Shown here piece after piece: positions 25,896 through 34,696 of a stretch of DNA of 64,000 nucleotides. Position 1 is the first letter of the stretch. Each line of letters opens with the position of its first letter. The translations under genes were made by a program, and so were the position numbers. This DNA is from DASZHJ01 sp035517495 (GTDB taxonomy: Bacteria > Pseudomonadota > Alphaproteobacteria > ATCC43930 > CGMCC-115725). A model generated the notes under the pieces. The model saw nothing but the letters and a program-made list of their open reading frames with translations, did no database searches and was not told where the DNA came from. The stretch is taken from NCBI GenBank assembly GCA_035517495.1, contig DATIYT010000019.1, positions 54,060-118,059 on the forward strand, given 5' to 3'.

Positions 25896-27023
25896 TCACC
25901 GGGCGTCACTGAGCACCGAGGTGCAATGGGTGAGCAAGGTCGCTCGGATCTCGTCGAGAATGCCCTGGTGCGCGCGCACCTCTTCGATCAGGCTCCGCAT
26001 CGCCGCTACTTCGGCCCCGATCGCGGCGCAGTTGGCTTCGAGCTCGAGGGTCGAGAGCTCGGCCGTTCGATCCCAGAGGAGGTGGTTTCGCAGGCGGGCG
26101 CCCTCGGCGTGAAAGACCGCGAGCTCGAGCGCCCGCTCGGCTGCGGCGGTGTGAAGGAACCGCGCCGCTGTCGATCCCGCGCCGCGCAAATGAACGCCGA
26201 GGGCGGCGATCGCCTGCTTGCCGCGGCTCGTGTGCTTGTCGAGCGCGTAGAGCGGAACGCCCCGGATCCGCGGTGATGCCCCAAGTTCGTCCGTGCGCGT
26301 CGCCCAGGCCGACGCGGATTCGAGCTCCCGCCAGAGCAAGGGCACAAAAGCCGCCAGTACATAACGACCCTTCGGACCGAGCCCCAGGCTTGCTTCTCTC
26401 AGATACGAGGGCACATCCAAGGCGGTGAACGCGGCCGCGAGCCCTGCAGGCGAGGCCGCCCGAAGCGCCAGCCGGGTATCTTTCAGTCCGATCGTCCCGC
26501 ACAAGTACCAGGCGGCGATCGCACGAACGGGAAGGGGTGTCGCGCGATCGATGCAGCGAAGCACCAATTCTTGATCGGAGGCATGACCCAATTCGAGGCA
26601 CGCGTCACTGAGATCGGGATGCGACAGAGCGGCTTGGTAGAGGGCCGGCATGCCCCTCTCCTTAAGGGCTTGGCAGAGACCTTCGATAAACCATGCTGCG
26701 ACCTGCCAGTCACCGCCCGCACTCACTCGCCAGGAAGGCGCGACCGACACGAGCGTGACCCACGAGACCAGCCGGCCATCGGCGCAACCCACATCCTCGG
26801 CGGCGATGATCGCAAGCCGGCGCCAGAATCCCGCTCGATCAAGAGAGAAATACGTGAAGCCCGCCCGGAGCGCGGTCGCGCTTTCGCCGCGCCGGATCGC
26901 ATTCTGCAACGCACTACTCGCGACCCAGCGGTCGGTCGCGAGCGGCTCCGGCGGGGTGACCATCCGTCGCGTCACATCATAGAATAATTCCTGAAGAACC
27001 AAAGACGCATCGGGCGAATTCAT
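25896..27023 (-). CDS. Protein resembling the C-terminal domain of MgsA/RarA AAA+ ATPases, without the ATPase
   Basis: Residues about 30-90 (VASSALQNAIRRGESATALR, then FWRRLAIIAAEDVGCAD) recall the tetramerisation and C-terminal region of MgsA/RarA clamp-loader-like ATPases (S-A-x-x-K-A-I-R-R-G-D ... R-R-L-x-x-I-A-x-E-D-V-G-x-A-D). No Walker motifs are present in the 375 residues. The rest is Ala/Leu-rich and helical with no known domain. It stands between the DUF3489 gene and the Gp157 gene on the same strand. A role with replication forks in the island is a hypothesis from this partial similarity. Confidence 0.6.
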   Translation of the reverse strand: MNSPDASLVLQELFYDVTRRMVTPPEPLATDRWVASSALQNAIRRGESATALRAGFTYFSLDRAGFWRRLAIIAAEDVGCADGRLVSWVTLVSVAPSWRVSAGGDWQVAAWFIEGLCQALKERGMPALYQAALSHPDLSDACLELGHASDQELVLRCIDRATPLPVRAIAAWYLCGTIGLKDTRLALRAASPAGLAAAFTALDVPSYLREASLGLGPKGRYVLAAFVPLLWRELESASAWATRTDELGASPRIRGVPLYALDKHTSRGKQAIAALGVHLRGAGSTAARFLHTAAAERALELAVFHAEGARLRNHLLWDRTAELSTLELEANCAAIGAEVAAMRSLIEEVRAHQGILDEIRATLLTHCTSVLSDAR

Positions 27024-27044
27024 CTGGCAAACATCGGGGTCAAC

Positions 27045-27437
27045 TCAGAACTTGGCCTCAAAATCCCTGCGAAGCGCTACGGCGGCCTCGCGTATAGCGG
27101 CGTCTTCTTGGGCGATCGCCGCGTTCCGGAAGTGGATGTACTGTTCCCTCCGCGCTACTAGCTCGTTGGCAGCATATGCGATGCGATAAACGCGTTCACC
27201 GCCCTCGGGTTTGTCAGAGACGACTTGCAGCCCGAGGTTCTTCTTGAGCGCGCCGGAGATCGCACCTCGTACGGTGTGCGCTTGCCAACCAAATGCCTCG
27301 CCGAGCTGTGCGATTGTTGCGCCCTCGGATCTGCGCAGCATCTCGATCATGCGCTGCTGCTTGGACATCTTGGAGATCGTTGTCCGGGTCTTGACGGACG
27401 GGACCTCGCTCGGAGCCTTACGCTCGCGTGTCGCCAT
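27045..27437 (-). CDS. DUF3489 domain protein (probable small DNA-binding protein)
   Basis: The central part SKQQRMIEMLRRSEGATIAQ continues as LGEAFGWQAHTVRGAISGAL with KKNLGLQVVSDKPEGGERVY. This is the DUF3489 pattern, which looks like a winged helix. Proteins of this kind are common in alphaproteobacterial prophages and plasmids and are usually annotated only by domain. It is probably the first gene of the minus-strand recombination cluster. A regulatory role is inferred from the helix-turn-helix-like fold. Confidence 0.78.
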   Translation of the reverse strand: MATRERKAPSEVPSVKTRTTISKMSKQQRMIEMLRRSEGATIAQLGEAFGWQAHTVRGAISGALKKNLGLQVVSDKPEGGERVYRIAYAANELVARREQYIHFRNAAIAQEDAAIREAAVALRRDFEAKF

Positions 27438-27817
27438 GGATGTCTCCCATGAAGCGCCGGCGTCATTGCCGGCAGCCCATGCACGCTCTCTTTGCGCACG
27501 GCATCAAGCGAAAAACCGGAGCATTCCATGGCGTTTTTCCGGCGACCGCGATCACTTTCTGACAAGGGACTCACAGATTCGCTCCTTTTCGTCTCCGGCG
27601 CCCGGTGGTGCGCCGACTTGTTAGCCTTTCCAGGGCCCGCTCTGCGCCAGCGGAACACCGTCGCCGAACGTGGCGGGCGGCCCGCCGACCGCAAGGATCG
27701 GGCTCAGTCATACGACTACATGATCGAGATGAAGGCGTTTTATTCGCTGTGCAAGCGCGGCCAGCACGTATGGGCTGACCGGTATCAACGTCTGAGGAGG
27801 AGCAGGGCCAAGGTTCT

Positions 27818-28290
27818 TTCTCGTTCAACCTTCTGTCCGGTCACCGCCTGCCGGCGCTCTCGGTCGAGCAGAGCGCGGCGTTTGCAATGGCGCCGGTCGA
27901 AGAGCTGCTCCGTCCTCCATTCCTACAGCCAGGTCAGGTGAGGGATTTGCTACACGCTTACCAGCTTGCGAGACGCAGAAACTTCTTTCGCGTGATGGCC
28001 GAGGCCGTCCGCTGGGGCAAGCGCGGTGCACGGTTCAACATGATCAGCCCTGGCATCATCATAACACCGCTCGCGAAGGATGAGCTCACGGGAGTGTGCG
28101 GGCCCGGCTATCGGCGCATGATCGAAGTGTTTGCCGCGGGCCGCGCCGGCACCCCGGATGAGGTGGCAACTGTCGCGGCGCTGCTCATGGGACGTGACGG
28201 CGCCTTCATCACCGGCAGCGACTTCCTCATAAATGGCGGAGTCACCGCGGCCTATTGGTTCGGCGAACTAATCCCTGCTAGCAGGGAATT
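27818..28290 (+). pseudogene. C-terminal remnant of a short-chain dehydrogenase (SDR)
   Basis: Reading the frame from about 27818 gives FNLLSGHRLPALSVEQ, then FLQPGQVRDLLHAYQLARRR with the catalytic-type YxxxR/K position changed from the usual Y-Q-L-S-K-R. This is followed by RGARFNMISPGIIITPLAKD and GAFITGSDFLINGGVTAAYW. These are the second half of a classical SDR ending near the usual G-E-L. The N-terminal NAD-binding half (T-G-x-x-x-G-x-G) is absent upstream, and the frame continues past the normal end into unrelated codons. It is a decayed passenger gene within the island. Confidence 0.7.
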
Positions 28291-28395
28291 CACATATGAG
28301 ACGGGTTCGCAGAAAACTGGATTCGTGATGGCCAATCCGAAATATCACTGCGAACCTAACTTGATTTCGTCAACCCTTGTCGTTAATGACACATA

Positions 28396-28731
28396 ATGGA
28401 CCGCGATACGAGACGGCGATTTGCCTACCATCAGGGTTGGGTCAAGCGCCCGAAATCGGTGCGATGCCTCTGGTGCAAAAAGAAAATCCCGGTGCTAGCG
28501 CGTGGCCGGCTGCCGGAATATTGCAGCGCGTCGCATCGGCAGTTGGCACACCAACGCCGGCGATGGGGGCGTCCGCGCGCCCCTGTACTGCTCGATCAAG
28601 ACATCTTGACAGTCCGAGGGAAGCTCGCGGTGTGGCACTGGCTGCGTGAATGGGGGCTGGTCCAAGGGCCAGACCCGCCTCGGGATAATCCGCCCCAAAG
28701 GAAATCTCCATCGCTACGTGTAGTGAAGTAA
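28396..28731 (+). CDS. Small protein with a C2CH-type zinc-finger-like segment
   Basis: A 111-residue basic protein. Residues 24-52 read CLWCKKKIPVLARGRLPEYC, then SASHRQLAHQRRRWG, giving two CxxC-like ligands, one Cys and one His in a compact pattern. A following WHWLREWGLV segment is aromatic-rich. Short proteins of this kind occur in rhizobial genomes as hypotheticals; I do not know a function. DNA or RNA binding is suggested only by the metal-like motif and charge. It lies between the SDR remnant and the packaging module. Confidence 0.6.
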   Translation: MDRDTRRRFAYHQGWVKRPKSVRCLWCKKKIPVLARGRLPEYCSASHRQLAHQRRRWGRPRAPVLLDQDILTVRGKLAVWHWLREWGLVQGPDPPRDNPPQRKSPSLRVVK

Positions 28732-29124
28732 AGGCCGGCGGCGGCATTCCCTCACATACAGAAGACTGAGACACGCGATCGCGGCCAACGCTCCGACCAC
28801 CGCTGCCGAGACCATAATTGTCAATCACATGGGCGACGACCTGATGGTCGTGTCCGGGCTCCGAGTGTCCGGGAGGATCATGCACCGCTCGCATGCCACG
28901 CGGCTCTACCGATGCAGCAGACAGTCGACGCACTCACGAAGATGCCAATCCAAAACTCGGCGCCGCGCCCTTGGGTTCTACGATGGTGAGGCGTTGATCG
29001 TGCAGCGCGAATTTCGAGGTATTGAACCGGGGCGAGCCGTTCATGGGATAAGATACTGAGGACTTAAGGCGTTGGCGGCTGTATCTTGGATGGACCCGTC
29101 ACGGGAAGCCTCAAGCGTGATCCT
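28732..29124. other. Intergenic region within the island, no supported gene
   Basis: About 390 bases before the hypothetical gene at 29.1 kb. Short open frames exist, but none has a ribosome site or recognisable product. It may hold the promoter of the plus-strand packaging module. Confidence 0.45.
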
Positions 29125-29916
29125 ATGAAAAAACACGTTAGGTCGGCGCCAAAGCCACAGATCGAATATTTTTTCGACTTGGATCACGACGAGCCGTTTG
29201 AGATTTATGCCAAGCTGATTGCGATTCTTGCTTTCCCTGCCCCCTGGGAAATCCACGATCTTCAGCGAGCATTTGAAGCCCTGTGTGCGCAATCACTCCA
29301 TGCGGCATGCGCGGCTAAGCCGGGCAAGAGCGCTTACTGGCGTGCGAGATTTCCGGTTTATGCCGCGATCGACAAGGCGGAAATCCACCGCCGCCTGCGG
29401 ACCCTGCGACGGCGGCTTCGGGACCGCATGAAGGCCGCGCAATTAGCGCTCGGCTACTTCGATGAGGCAATACGGCATATGAAGGTGGCAATTGGTAGGG
29501 TCTGTCCCGATCTGAAGCCAGAAATCGGCGATGTTGACCTGCAGTTCACCCCATTACCCGACGGCGTTGTCAGACATTCGCTCAATGCCTTAATCCAGTA
29601 CCATTATCCCGACTACAACGAGGACGGTCGACACAGCCTAGAGGATCGTATATGGCGCGCAAGCCTGCCGGTCATTCATTTGGCAGTCGCGTTCCACGTG
29701 GCGGCACGACAATTACATCCGGGGACAGATGCGTATCGGCTAGATGACCTGGACCGTCATCGGCGCATTTTGGAACTAGGTGAGATTCACGAGACGGCTG
29801 CTTACTGGGAATGGGAGCTGCGGCAAGCCGGATTGGAGGGCAGCTCGACCTTTGTGATCGACCCTTCCGCCTTAATCCCCTGCCGAATCAAAGACGAAGC
29901 CAATCTCGGTTTTTGA
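29125..29916 (+). CDS. Hypothetical protein at the head of the packaging module
   Basis: About 263 residues, soluble. The N-terminal region contains IEYFFDLDHDEPFEIYAKLI, and a strongly basic helical stretch follows (IHRRLRTLRRRLRDRMKAAQ). The second half includes LPVIHLAVAFHVAARQLHPG. I do not recognise the family. An upstream ATG at 29086 is open. Its end is 62 bases before the ParB-methyltransferase start on the same strand, so it probably belongs to the same transcript. Base composition is a little lower in GC than the flanking chromosome, consistent with phage origin. Confidence 0.65.
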   Translation: MKKHVRSAPKPQIEYFFDLDHDEPFEIYAKLIAILAFPAPWEIHDLQRAFEALCAQSLHAACAAKPGKSAYWRARFPVYAAIDKAEIHRRLRTLRRRLRDRMKAAQLALGYFDEAIRHMKVAIGRVCPDLKPEIGDVDLQFTPLPDGVVRHSLNALIQYHYPDYNEDGRHSLEDRIWRASLPVIHLAVAFHVAARQLHPGTDAYRLDDLDRHRRILELGEIHETAAYWEWELRQAGLEGSSTFVIDPSALIPCRIKDEANLGF

Positions 29917-29978
29917 ACCTACCCGGACGCGCATCCGCGTATTTCATGGTGCCCTCGAACTTCTCTGTGAGGGCACCG

Positions 29979-31355
29979 ATGCCAAACCGATCGCCACCCG
30001 CTTCACCGCTCGACCCGTCGGCCGGTGGGCCGCAAATCCAAAATTACCTGACATTTGAATGGGTCACTCCAGATAGCCTCAAGCCGTATCCTAATAATCC
30101 GCATAAGCACTCGAAAAAGCAGATCGAGCAGGTCCAAGCTAGTATTCGCCTGTTTCGAATTGCGCGGCCCATCATTGCTGATGAAGAAGGGAACATCATT
30201 GATGGTGAAGCGGTTCGAAAAGCGGCGCTTCTCGAGGGCGTGACGCCTATCCCGGCGTTCCGTCTTTTCGGCTTGTCCGAAACCCAAAAGCGCGCGTTGC
30301 GCATCGGCCTGAACAAGCATCCGCTGAATGCCGACTGGGATGTCGAGCTGCTCCGTCTTGAGATCCGGGCGATCCTGGATGTGGACATCAATCTCGATCC
30401 CGGTGTCATCGGCATGTCCGTGGGCGAAATCGACAAGCTCCTGATTGCTAGCGAAACCGACCCCGATGATGAAACGATCCCCGCGCTCGCATCGCATGCC
30501 ATTTCTCGCTCTGGCGATATTTGGAACTGCGGGGACCGGCACCGCATAGGCTGCGGCGACTGTCGCGAATTGTCATTTCTGCAACGTGTCGTCGGCCCCC
30601 GTCCGATTGATTGCTACGAATCAGATCCTCCTTACAACCGCCGGATTACGGGCGACGCCACGACCGGGCGCGGAGGAGTTCGTCATCCAGAGTTCGCCAT
30701 GGCAAGCGGCGAGATGTCCGACGAGGTATATGAGAAATTCCTCGGCGACGCGCTAAGTGCGGCCGCGCAAGTGTCGCGCAATGGCGCAGTACACTTCGTA
30801 TTCATCGACCATCAGCATGTCGACATCCTCCTGGCCATCGGCAAGAAAGTCTATTCCGAGCGGCTCAATCTTTGCGTCTGGAACAAGTCGAACGCGGGAA
30901 TGGGGGGCCTTTATCGCAACAAACATGAGCTCATCGGCGTGTTTAAGGTCGGCGACGAGCCGTATTTCAACGCCGTTCAACTTGGCAAGCACGGTCGTAA
31001 CCGCTGCAATGTCTGGGATCATCCGTCCGTCAACACCTTCGGCGGATCGCGGCGCCGCGACCTCGAATTACACCCCACCGTCAAGCCGTTGGGCCTCGTT
31101 GCCGATGCCATCATGGACGTGACTCAGCGAGGTGACGTTGTCCTCGATGGATTCCTGGGCTCAGGCACCTGCCTGCTCGCCTGCGAGCGCACGGGCCGTC
31201 TATGTCGCGGGATCGAGATCAACCCCTTCTATGTTGATCTCGCCCTGCAGCGCTGGACGGAGCGGACCGGGGTGGACGCGATCCTTGAATCGACCGGGCA
31301 AACCTTCTCCCACGTGCGCGCCGAGCGGCTGCGCGGGGAGACTGGCAATGGCTGA
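29979..31355 (+). CDS. DNA methyltransferase with N-terminal ParB-like domain
   Basis: Residues about 24-115 form a ParB/Srx-like domain (LKPYPNNPHKHSKKQIEQVQ, then PIIADEEGNIIDGEAVRKAA). The methyltransferase part has catalytic motif DPPY at about residue 215 and the SAM motif LDGFLGSGTCLLACERTGR near 390, the order of beta-class N6-adenine or N4-cytosine enzymes. The ATG at 29979 has GAGG seven bases upstream, though one at 29946 is possible. It overlaps the DUF5681 gene by eight bases. Such ParB-methyltransferases are common next to terminases in rhizobial prophages and may protect or mark phage DNA. The recognition site is unknown. Confidence 0.88.
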   Translation: MPNRSPPASPLDPSAGGPQIQNYLTFEWVTPDSLKPYPNNPHKHSKKQIEQVQASIRLFRIARPIIADEEGNIIDGEAVRKAALLEGVTPIPAFRLFGLSETQKRALRIGLNKHPLNADWDVELLRLEIRAILDVDINLDPGVIGMSVGEIDKLLIASETDPDDETIPALASHAISRSGDIWNCGDRHRIGCGDCRELSFLQRVVGPRPIDCYESDPPYNRRITGDATTGRGGVRHPEFAMASGEMSDEVYEKFLGDALSAAAQVSRNGAVHFVFIDHQHVDILLAIGKKVYSERLNLCVWNKSNAGMGGLYRNKHELIGVFKVGDEPYFNAVQLGKHGRNRCNVWDHPSVNTFGGSRRRDLELHPTVKPLGLVADAIMDVTQRGDVVLDGFLGSGTCLLACERTGRLCRGIEINPFYVDLALQRWTERTGVDAILESTGQTFSHVRAERLRGETGNG

Positions 31356-31749
31356 CCAGGACGGTACACGCGACCCAACGACGGGCCGCTTTCTGCCAAC
31401 AAAATCCGGCAATCTTCTCGGCCGGCCTCGGAAACATCGAACCGCTGATGACGCGATCCTCGGCGCCGCGCATCAACCCATCACCGTGACTGAGAATGGG
31501 CGCCGTCGCCGACGTAGCAAGCTTGAGGTCAACGCAGCTCAGATCACTAACCAGGGCGCCACTGGCAATCTGAGCGCGGCAAAGACGACTCTCGATCTGG
31601 TCAGGCGCGCGGAGGAGCGGCAGCAGGCGTCCGGCACGAGCCAGGAGCTCTCAGAATCTGACCGAGAAATCGCCGAGCGGTTTGTGGCGCAACTCCGGCA
31701 CATATTTGAGAAGGAGCGAGACCATGATCCTGATGCCGACTCGGATTGA
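31348..31749 (+). CDS. DUF5681 domain protein, likely small-terminase partner
   Basis: The 133-residue product begins ADQDGTRDPTTGRFLPTKSG with GRPRKHRTADDAILG, which is the DUF5681 signature of glycine/arginine-rich DNA-contact segments found just before large terminases. The C-terminal half is helical and charged (AAKTTLDLVRRAEERQQASG). It overlaps both neighbours (8 and 26 bases), a strong sign of coupled translation. A small-terminase role is inferred from position. Confidence 0.78.
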   Translation: MADQDGTRDPTTGRFLPTKSGNLLGRPRKHRTADDAILGAAHQPITVTENGRRRRRSKLEVNAAQITNQGATGNLSAAKTTLDLVRRAEERQQASGTSQELSESDREIAERFVAQLRHIFEKERDHDPDADSD

Positions 31750-33340
31750 ATTCGACGCGCTCACCCGGATCTCGCTGGCGTTATTCGTGCAGCGCGTCTT
31801 CGCGGAATTGAACTCCGGTGAGTCCTTCCTCGACAATTGGCATATCCACCTCATCGTTCAGCACCTGGAGGATGTGCGAACCGGTAAAATCTTGCGCCTG
31901 GCGATTAACATTCCGCCGCGTAACCTCAAATCGATCATTGTGTCGATCGCCTACGTCGCGTGGCTGCTCGGTCACGACCCCACAACTAAAATCATTTGCG
32001 CGAGCTATAACGAGGATCTCGCTCTACGACTGGCACGAATGTGCTTACAGGTAATGCAGTCAAAATGGTATCGAATTTTGTTTCCTCGAACGCGTCTCGC
32101 TTCTGATCGCCCGTCAGCTGAGTTTATCCAAACGACGATGGGCGGGCATCGCATGGCGACGTCAGTGGGTGGAACTCTCGGCGGATTCGGCGCGCATTAC
32201 ATTCTTTTGGACGATCCGACGAAACCAGAAGAGGCGGCTTCAGAAGCGCGCAGACAGGTCGCTAATGATTGGTTCTCGCAAGGCGTGCCAACGCGACTCG
32301 ATGACAAGCGTTGCGGCAGAATCGTTCTGGTCATGCAGCGTCTGCACGAAGATGACATGACCGGTCACGTGCTGGCTCAAGGCGGCTGGATACATCTCTC
32401 GCTTCCCGCCATCGCACAGGCAGATGAGACGCATGCGATTGTCACCCCTTTTGGGCTGTTGCATCACTGGCGTCGAGAGGGCGAAGCGCTCCATCCGGAA
32501 CGCGAGCCGATCGAGGAGCTGACCAAGCTTCGTGTATCCATGGGCTCCGCGTTCTTCAGCGCGCAGTACCTTCAATCGCCGACGCCACCGGGAGGTGGGC
32601 TCGTCAAGATTGACTGGTTCCCGCGATTCAAATTGGAAGAGCCGCGTCGCTTCGATCGTATTGTGCAGAGTTGGGATACGGCCGTCACGGCGAAGGAACT
32701 GTCGAGCTTTAGCGCTTGCACAACCTGGGGTATTTTCGACCGCAAGGCCTATCTCATTCATGTGTTCCGCAAACGCACGGAATTCCCGGAGCTGCGTCGC
32801 GCAATCATTTCGCAGGCTCGTTCTTTTGGCGCATCAGTTGTGTTGATCGAGGATGCGGCTTCAGGCGCATCCTTGCTCCAAGATTTGCGAAAGGATTTGA
32901 GCAGCGTTCGCGGGTGCAAGCCGGCCGGCGATAAGATCATGCGGATGAACGCGCAAACCGCACACATCGAAAATGGCTTCGTCTATTTGCCGAAGGAAGC
33001 GCCGTGGCTGCCTGATCTCGAGCACGAGTTGATGATGTTCCCCAAGGGACGTTACGACGATCAGGTTGATTCAATCTCGCAGGCACTGGAATTCATCTTT
33101 GCACAGTCAGATCTGGATGCTCAGATCGAATTTTGTATTCGAATGATGGGCATCGAAGCCGCCAGTGATTCGCCACCCCGAAAGGTCAGGGCTATTTCAA
33201 CCATTTCGAATATGAATATCGAGCTCAAGACCAATTCCGGGCGTTTGGTCCGGCCTGATGCCAACGGTATCTTCTGGCTCACTGAAAACGAGGCCCAGGG
33301 CATCCCTTTCATGCCAGATATGACGATTCTCCCAGATTGA
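31724..33340 (+). CDS. Phage terminase large subunit
   Basis: The ATPase part shows the P-loop variant INIPPRNLKSIIVSIAYVAW and the Walker B-like HYILLDDPTKPEEAAS. The nuclease part carries the acidic signatures IVQSWDTAVTAKE, then ASVVLIEDAASGASLLQDL, then GRYDDQVDSISQALEF, as in Terminase_6C domains. At 538 residues it is full length. The start at 31724 follows AAGGAG at seven bases. It overlaps the DUF5681 gene. It would package DNA into proheads, but no portal, protease or capsid gene follows: 470 bases later the chromosome resumes. It may package with a helper or be a leftover. Confidence 0.92.
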   Translation: MILMPTRIEFDALTRISLALFVQRVFAELNSGESFLDNWHIHLIVQHLEDVRTGKILRLAINIPPRNLKSIIVSIAYVAWLLGHDPTTKIICASYNEDLALRLARMCLQVMQSKWYRILFPRTRLASDRPSAEFIQTTMGGHRMATSVGGTLGGFGAHYILLDDPTKPEEAASEARRQVANDWFSQGVPTRLDDKRCGRIVLVMQRLHEDDMTGHVLAQGGWIHLSLPAIAQADETHAIVTPFGLLHHWRREGEALHPEREPIEELTKLRVSMGSAFFSAQYLQSPTPPGGGLVKIDWFPRFKLEEPRRFDRIVQSWDTAVTAKELSSFSACTTWGIFDRKAYLIHVFRKRTEFPELRRAIISQARSFGASVVLIEDAASGASLLQDLRKDLSSVRGCKPAGDKIMRMNAQTAHIENGFVYLPKEAPWLPDLEHELMMFPKGRYDDQVDSISQALEFIFAQSDLDAQIEFCIRMMGIEAASDSPPRKVRAISTISNMNIELKTNSGRLVRPDANGIFWLTENEAQGIPFMPDMTILPD

Positions 33341-33811
33341 GGATCGGCAGGTCACTGACCCGCTAGCGACTCAGACGCGCGGTCGCACTGCCGCAATCTG
33401 ACGGCGATCAAGCCACCTTCGCTGATGGTCCTGCGCGAGTCTAAGGTGTCGCTCATCCCACCTGTTTTTGCCCTGATACCCGAGCCTATCAGGCCCTGCG
33501 AATGACCTGTTTTGAGACTGTTCTTTTGCCTCATGTTCAACATAGGTCGACGCCAAGCCCCAGCCTCAATTGGAATTTCCAGGGACAGGGGTTCCCAAAG
33601 CGCTTTTGCGGCTTCAATTATCAGGTAAAACAGGGCGGGTTCGTTGGGCAGATTGCGTAGTTCGATCTCGGCTGGGCCATCGAGTTGCCTCGCCGGCACG
33701 TGACCGGTGCTCACCAATGTCGGGGGTGATGCCTACTCACTCAATGAGGGATCGATAATTTATGATGGTTTCAACCCGCCCGACGAATGACGCGAGGCGA
33801 AAAATGCACCG
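33341..33811. other. Right end of the island, no supported gene
   Basis: About 470 bases between the terminase stop and the repeat. A minus-strand frame at 33352-33717 (121 codons) is open but has no recognisable product and no ribosome site that I can see. I would treat the stretch as phage-derived remnant sequence. Confidence 0.45.
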
Positions 33812-33830
33812 CTACAAAAACCGCGTTGGC
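33812..33830 (+). repeat. Right copy of 19-bp direct repeat at the 3' end of the HD-domain gene
   Basis: Identical to 24045-24063. It covers the stop and the last six codons of the HD-domain gene on the minus strand. Integration at 3' gene ends that preserves the coding sequence is typical of tyrosine integrases. Confidence 0.7.
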
Positions 33831-34570
33831 CGGTTGATTGTGCGCCACATATGCGCGACCGGACTGCTGTCGAAGCCGAGCCCTTCCTTGGGCTGGCGGA
33901 AATTGCGTCCGATCACGTCGGCGAACTCGTCGAGTGACACCTTCACGTTCGGATCGAAGGAGTAAATGTCGTTGACGCAAATCGTTCGTGCGGTGTCGTA
34001 CCAGCGATGCTTGCGGGCGCGCTCGTACTCTTCGAAAATATACGGCTCGGGCTTGTAGTCGGGGCCGAAGAAGCGCTTGTACTGGTCGGGATAGGCATAG
34101 TCCGCGGCCTCGTCGGGGAAGAAGCGCAGCGCCTGATGCGTGCGGATCGCCCAGCTCACTTCCTCGTCCACATAGGGCTCGACGAGCTGCGCACCATAAT
34201 AGCCATGATCGCCGCGGATAAAGGCGAGCACCGAGATGTCGTGCAGCAGGCACGCCAGGACCACCTTCTCGTTGCAGCCGGCGTTGCGCGCGTGGCGGGC
34301 GCTCTGCAGCAGGTGCTGCGCCGGGCCGAAACGCAGCTTGAAGAAATCGACGAGGGTCGGCTGCGCCGGCATCTTAGGGAGCCGTGGGTCGTCACCCATC
34401 AGAAAAAATTTGCCGGGATAGCGCTTCAACAGCGCATTGCCCACGCCTTCCTGGCGCTCGCCGTCGGCCATGGTGAAGAGCGCCGATTTGGTGACGATGG
34501 CGTCGAGATGTCGCATCTTCTCGGCTTCGATCGCGTCCAGTTGCTCGGAGAGAGACATCGCCTCGTTCAT
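33812..34570 (-). CDS. HD-domain protein (probable metal-dependent phosphohydrolase)
   Basis: About 252 residues. A likely HD motif is in VVLACLLHDISVLAFIRGDH, preceded by a His in LQSARHARNAGCNEKV and followed by EEVSWAIRTHQALRFFPDEA, giving the His, His-Asp and distal ligands expected of HD enzymes. The start at 34570 (MNEAMSLSEQLDAIEAEKMR) was chosen over a long upstream open stretch that overlaps an intergenic repeat. Related proteins are often annotated as HD-domain or inositol oxygenase-like. The substrate is unknown. Its 3' end coincides with the direct repeat bounding the island. Confidence 0.75.
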   Translation of the reverse strand: MNEAMSLSEQLDAIEAEKMRHLDAIVTKSALFTMADGERQEGVGNALLKRYPGKFFLMGDDPRLPKMPAQPTLVDFFKLRFGPAQHLLQSARHARNAGCNEKVVLACLLHDISVLAFIRGDHGYYGAQLVEPYVDEEVSWAIRTHQALRFFPDEAADYAYPDQYKRFFGPDYKPEPYIFEEYERARKHRWYDTARTICVNDIYSFDPNVKVSLDEFADVIGRNFRQPKEGLGFDSSPVAHMWRTINRPTRFL

Positions 34571-34696
34571 CGGGGTGTCCTTTGCCGGGATTGGAAAAAA
34601 TGACAGCGGCTCAGCGTCGCGTATTTTAGGCGGCTCGTTGTGTGGGCGCAATCGGAGGGCTGCGCAGCATGCGGAGCACCGGACAGAGCCCCCCAA

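Noticed and set aside
33352..33717. 121-codon minus-strand frame at the right end of the island
   Set aside because: No recognisable product or ribosome site; kept only as part of the described gap.
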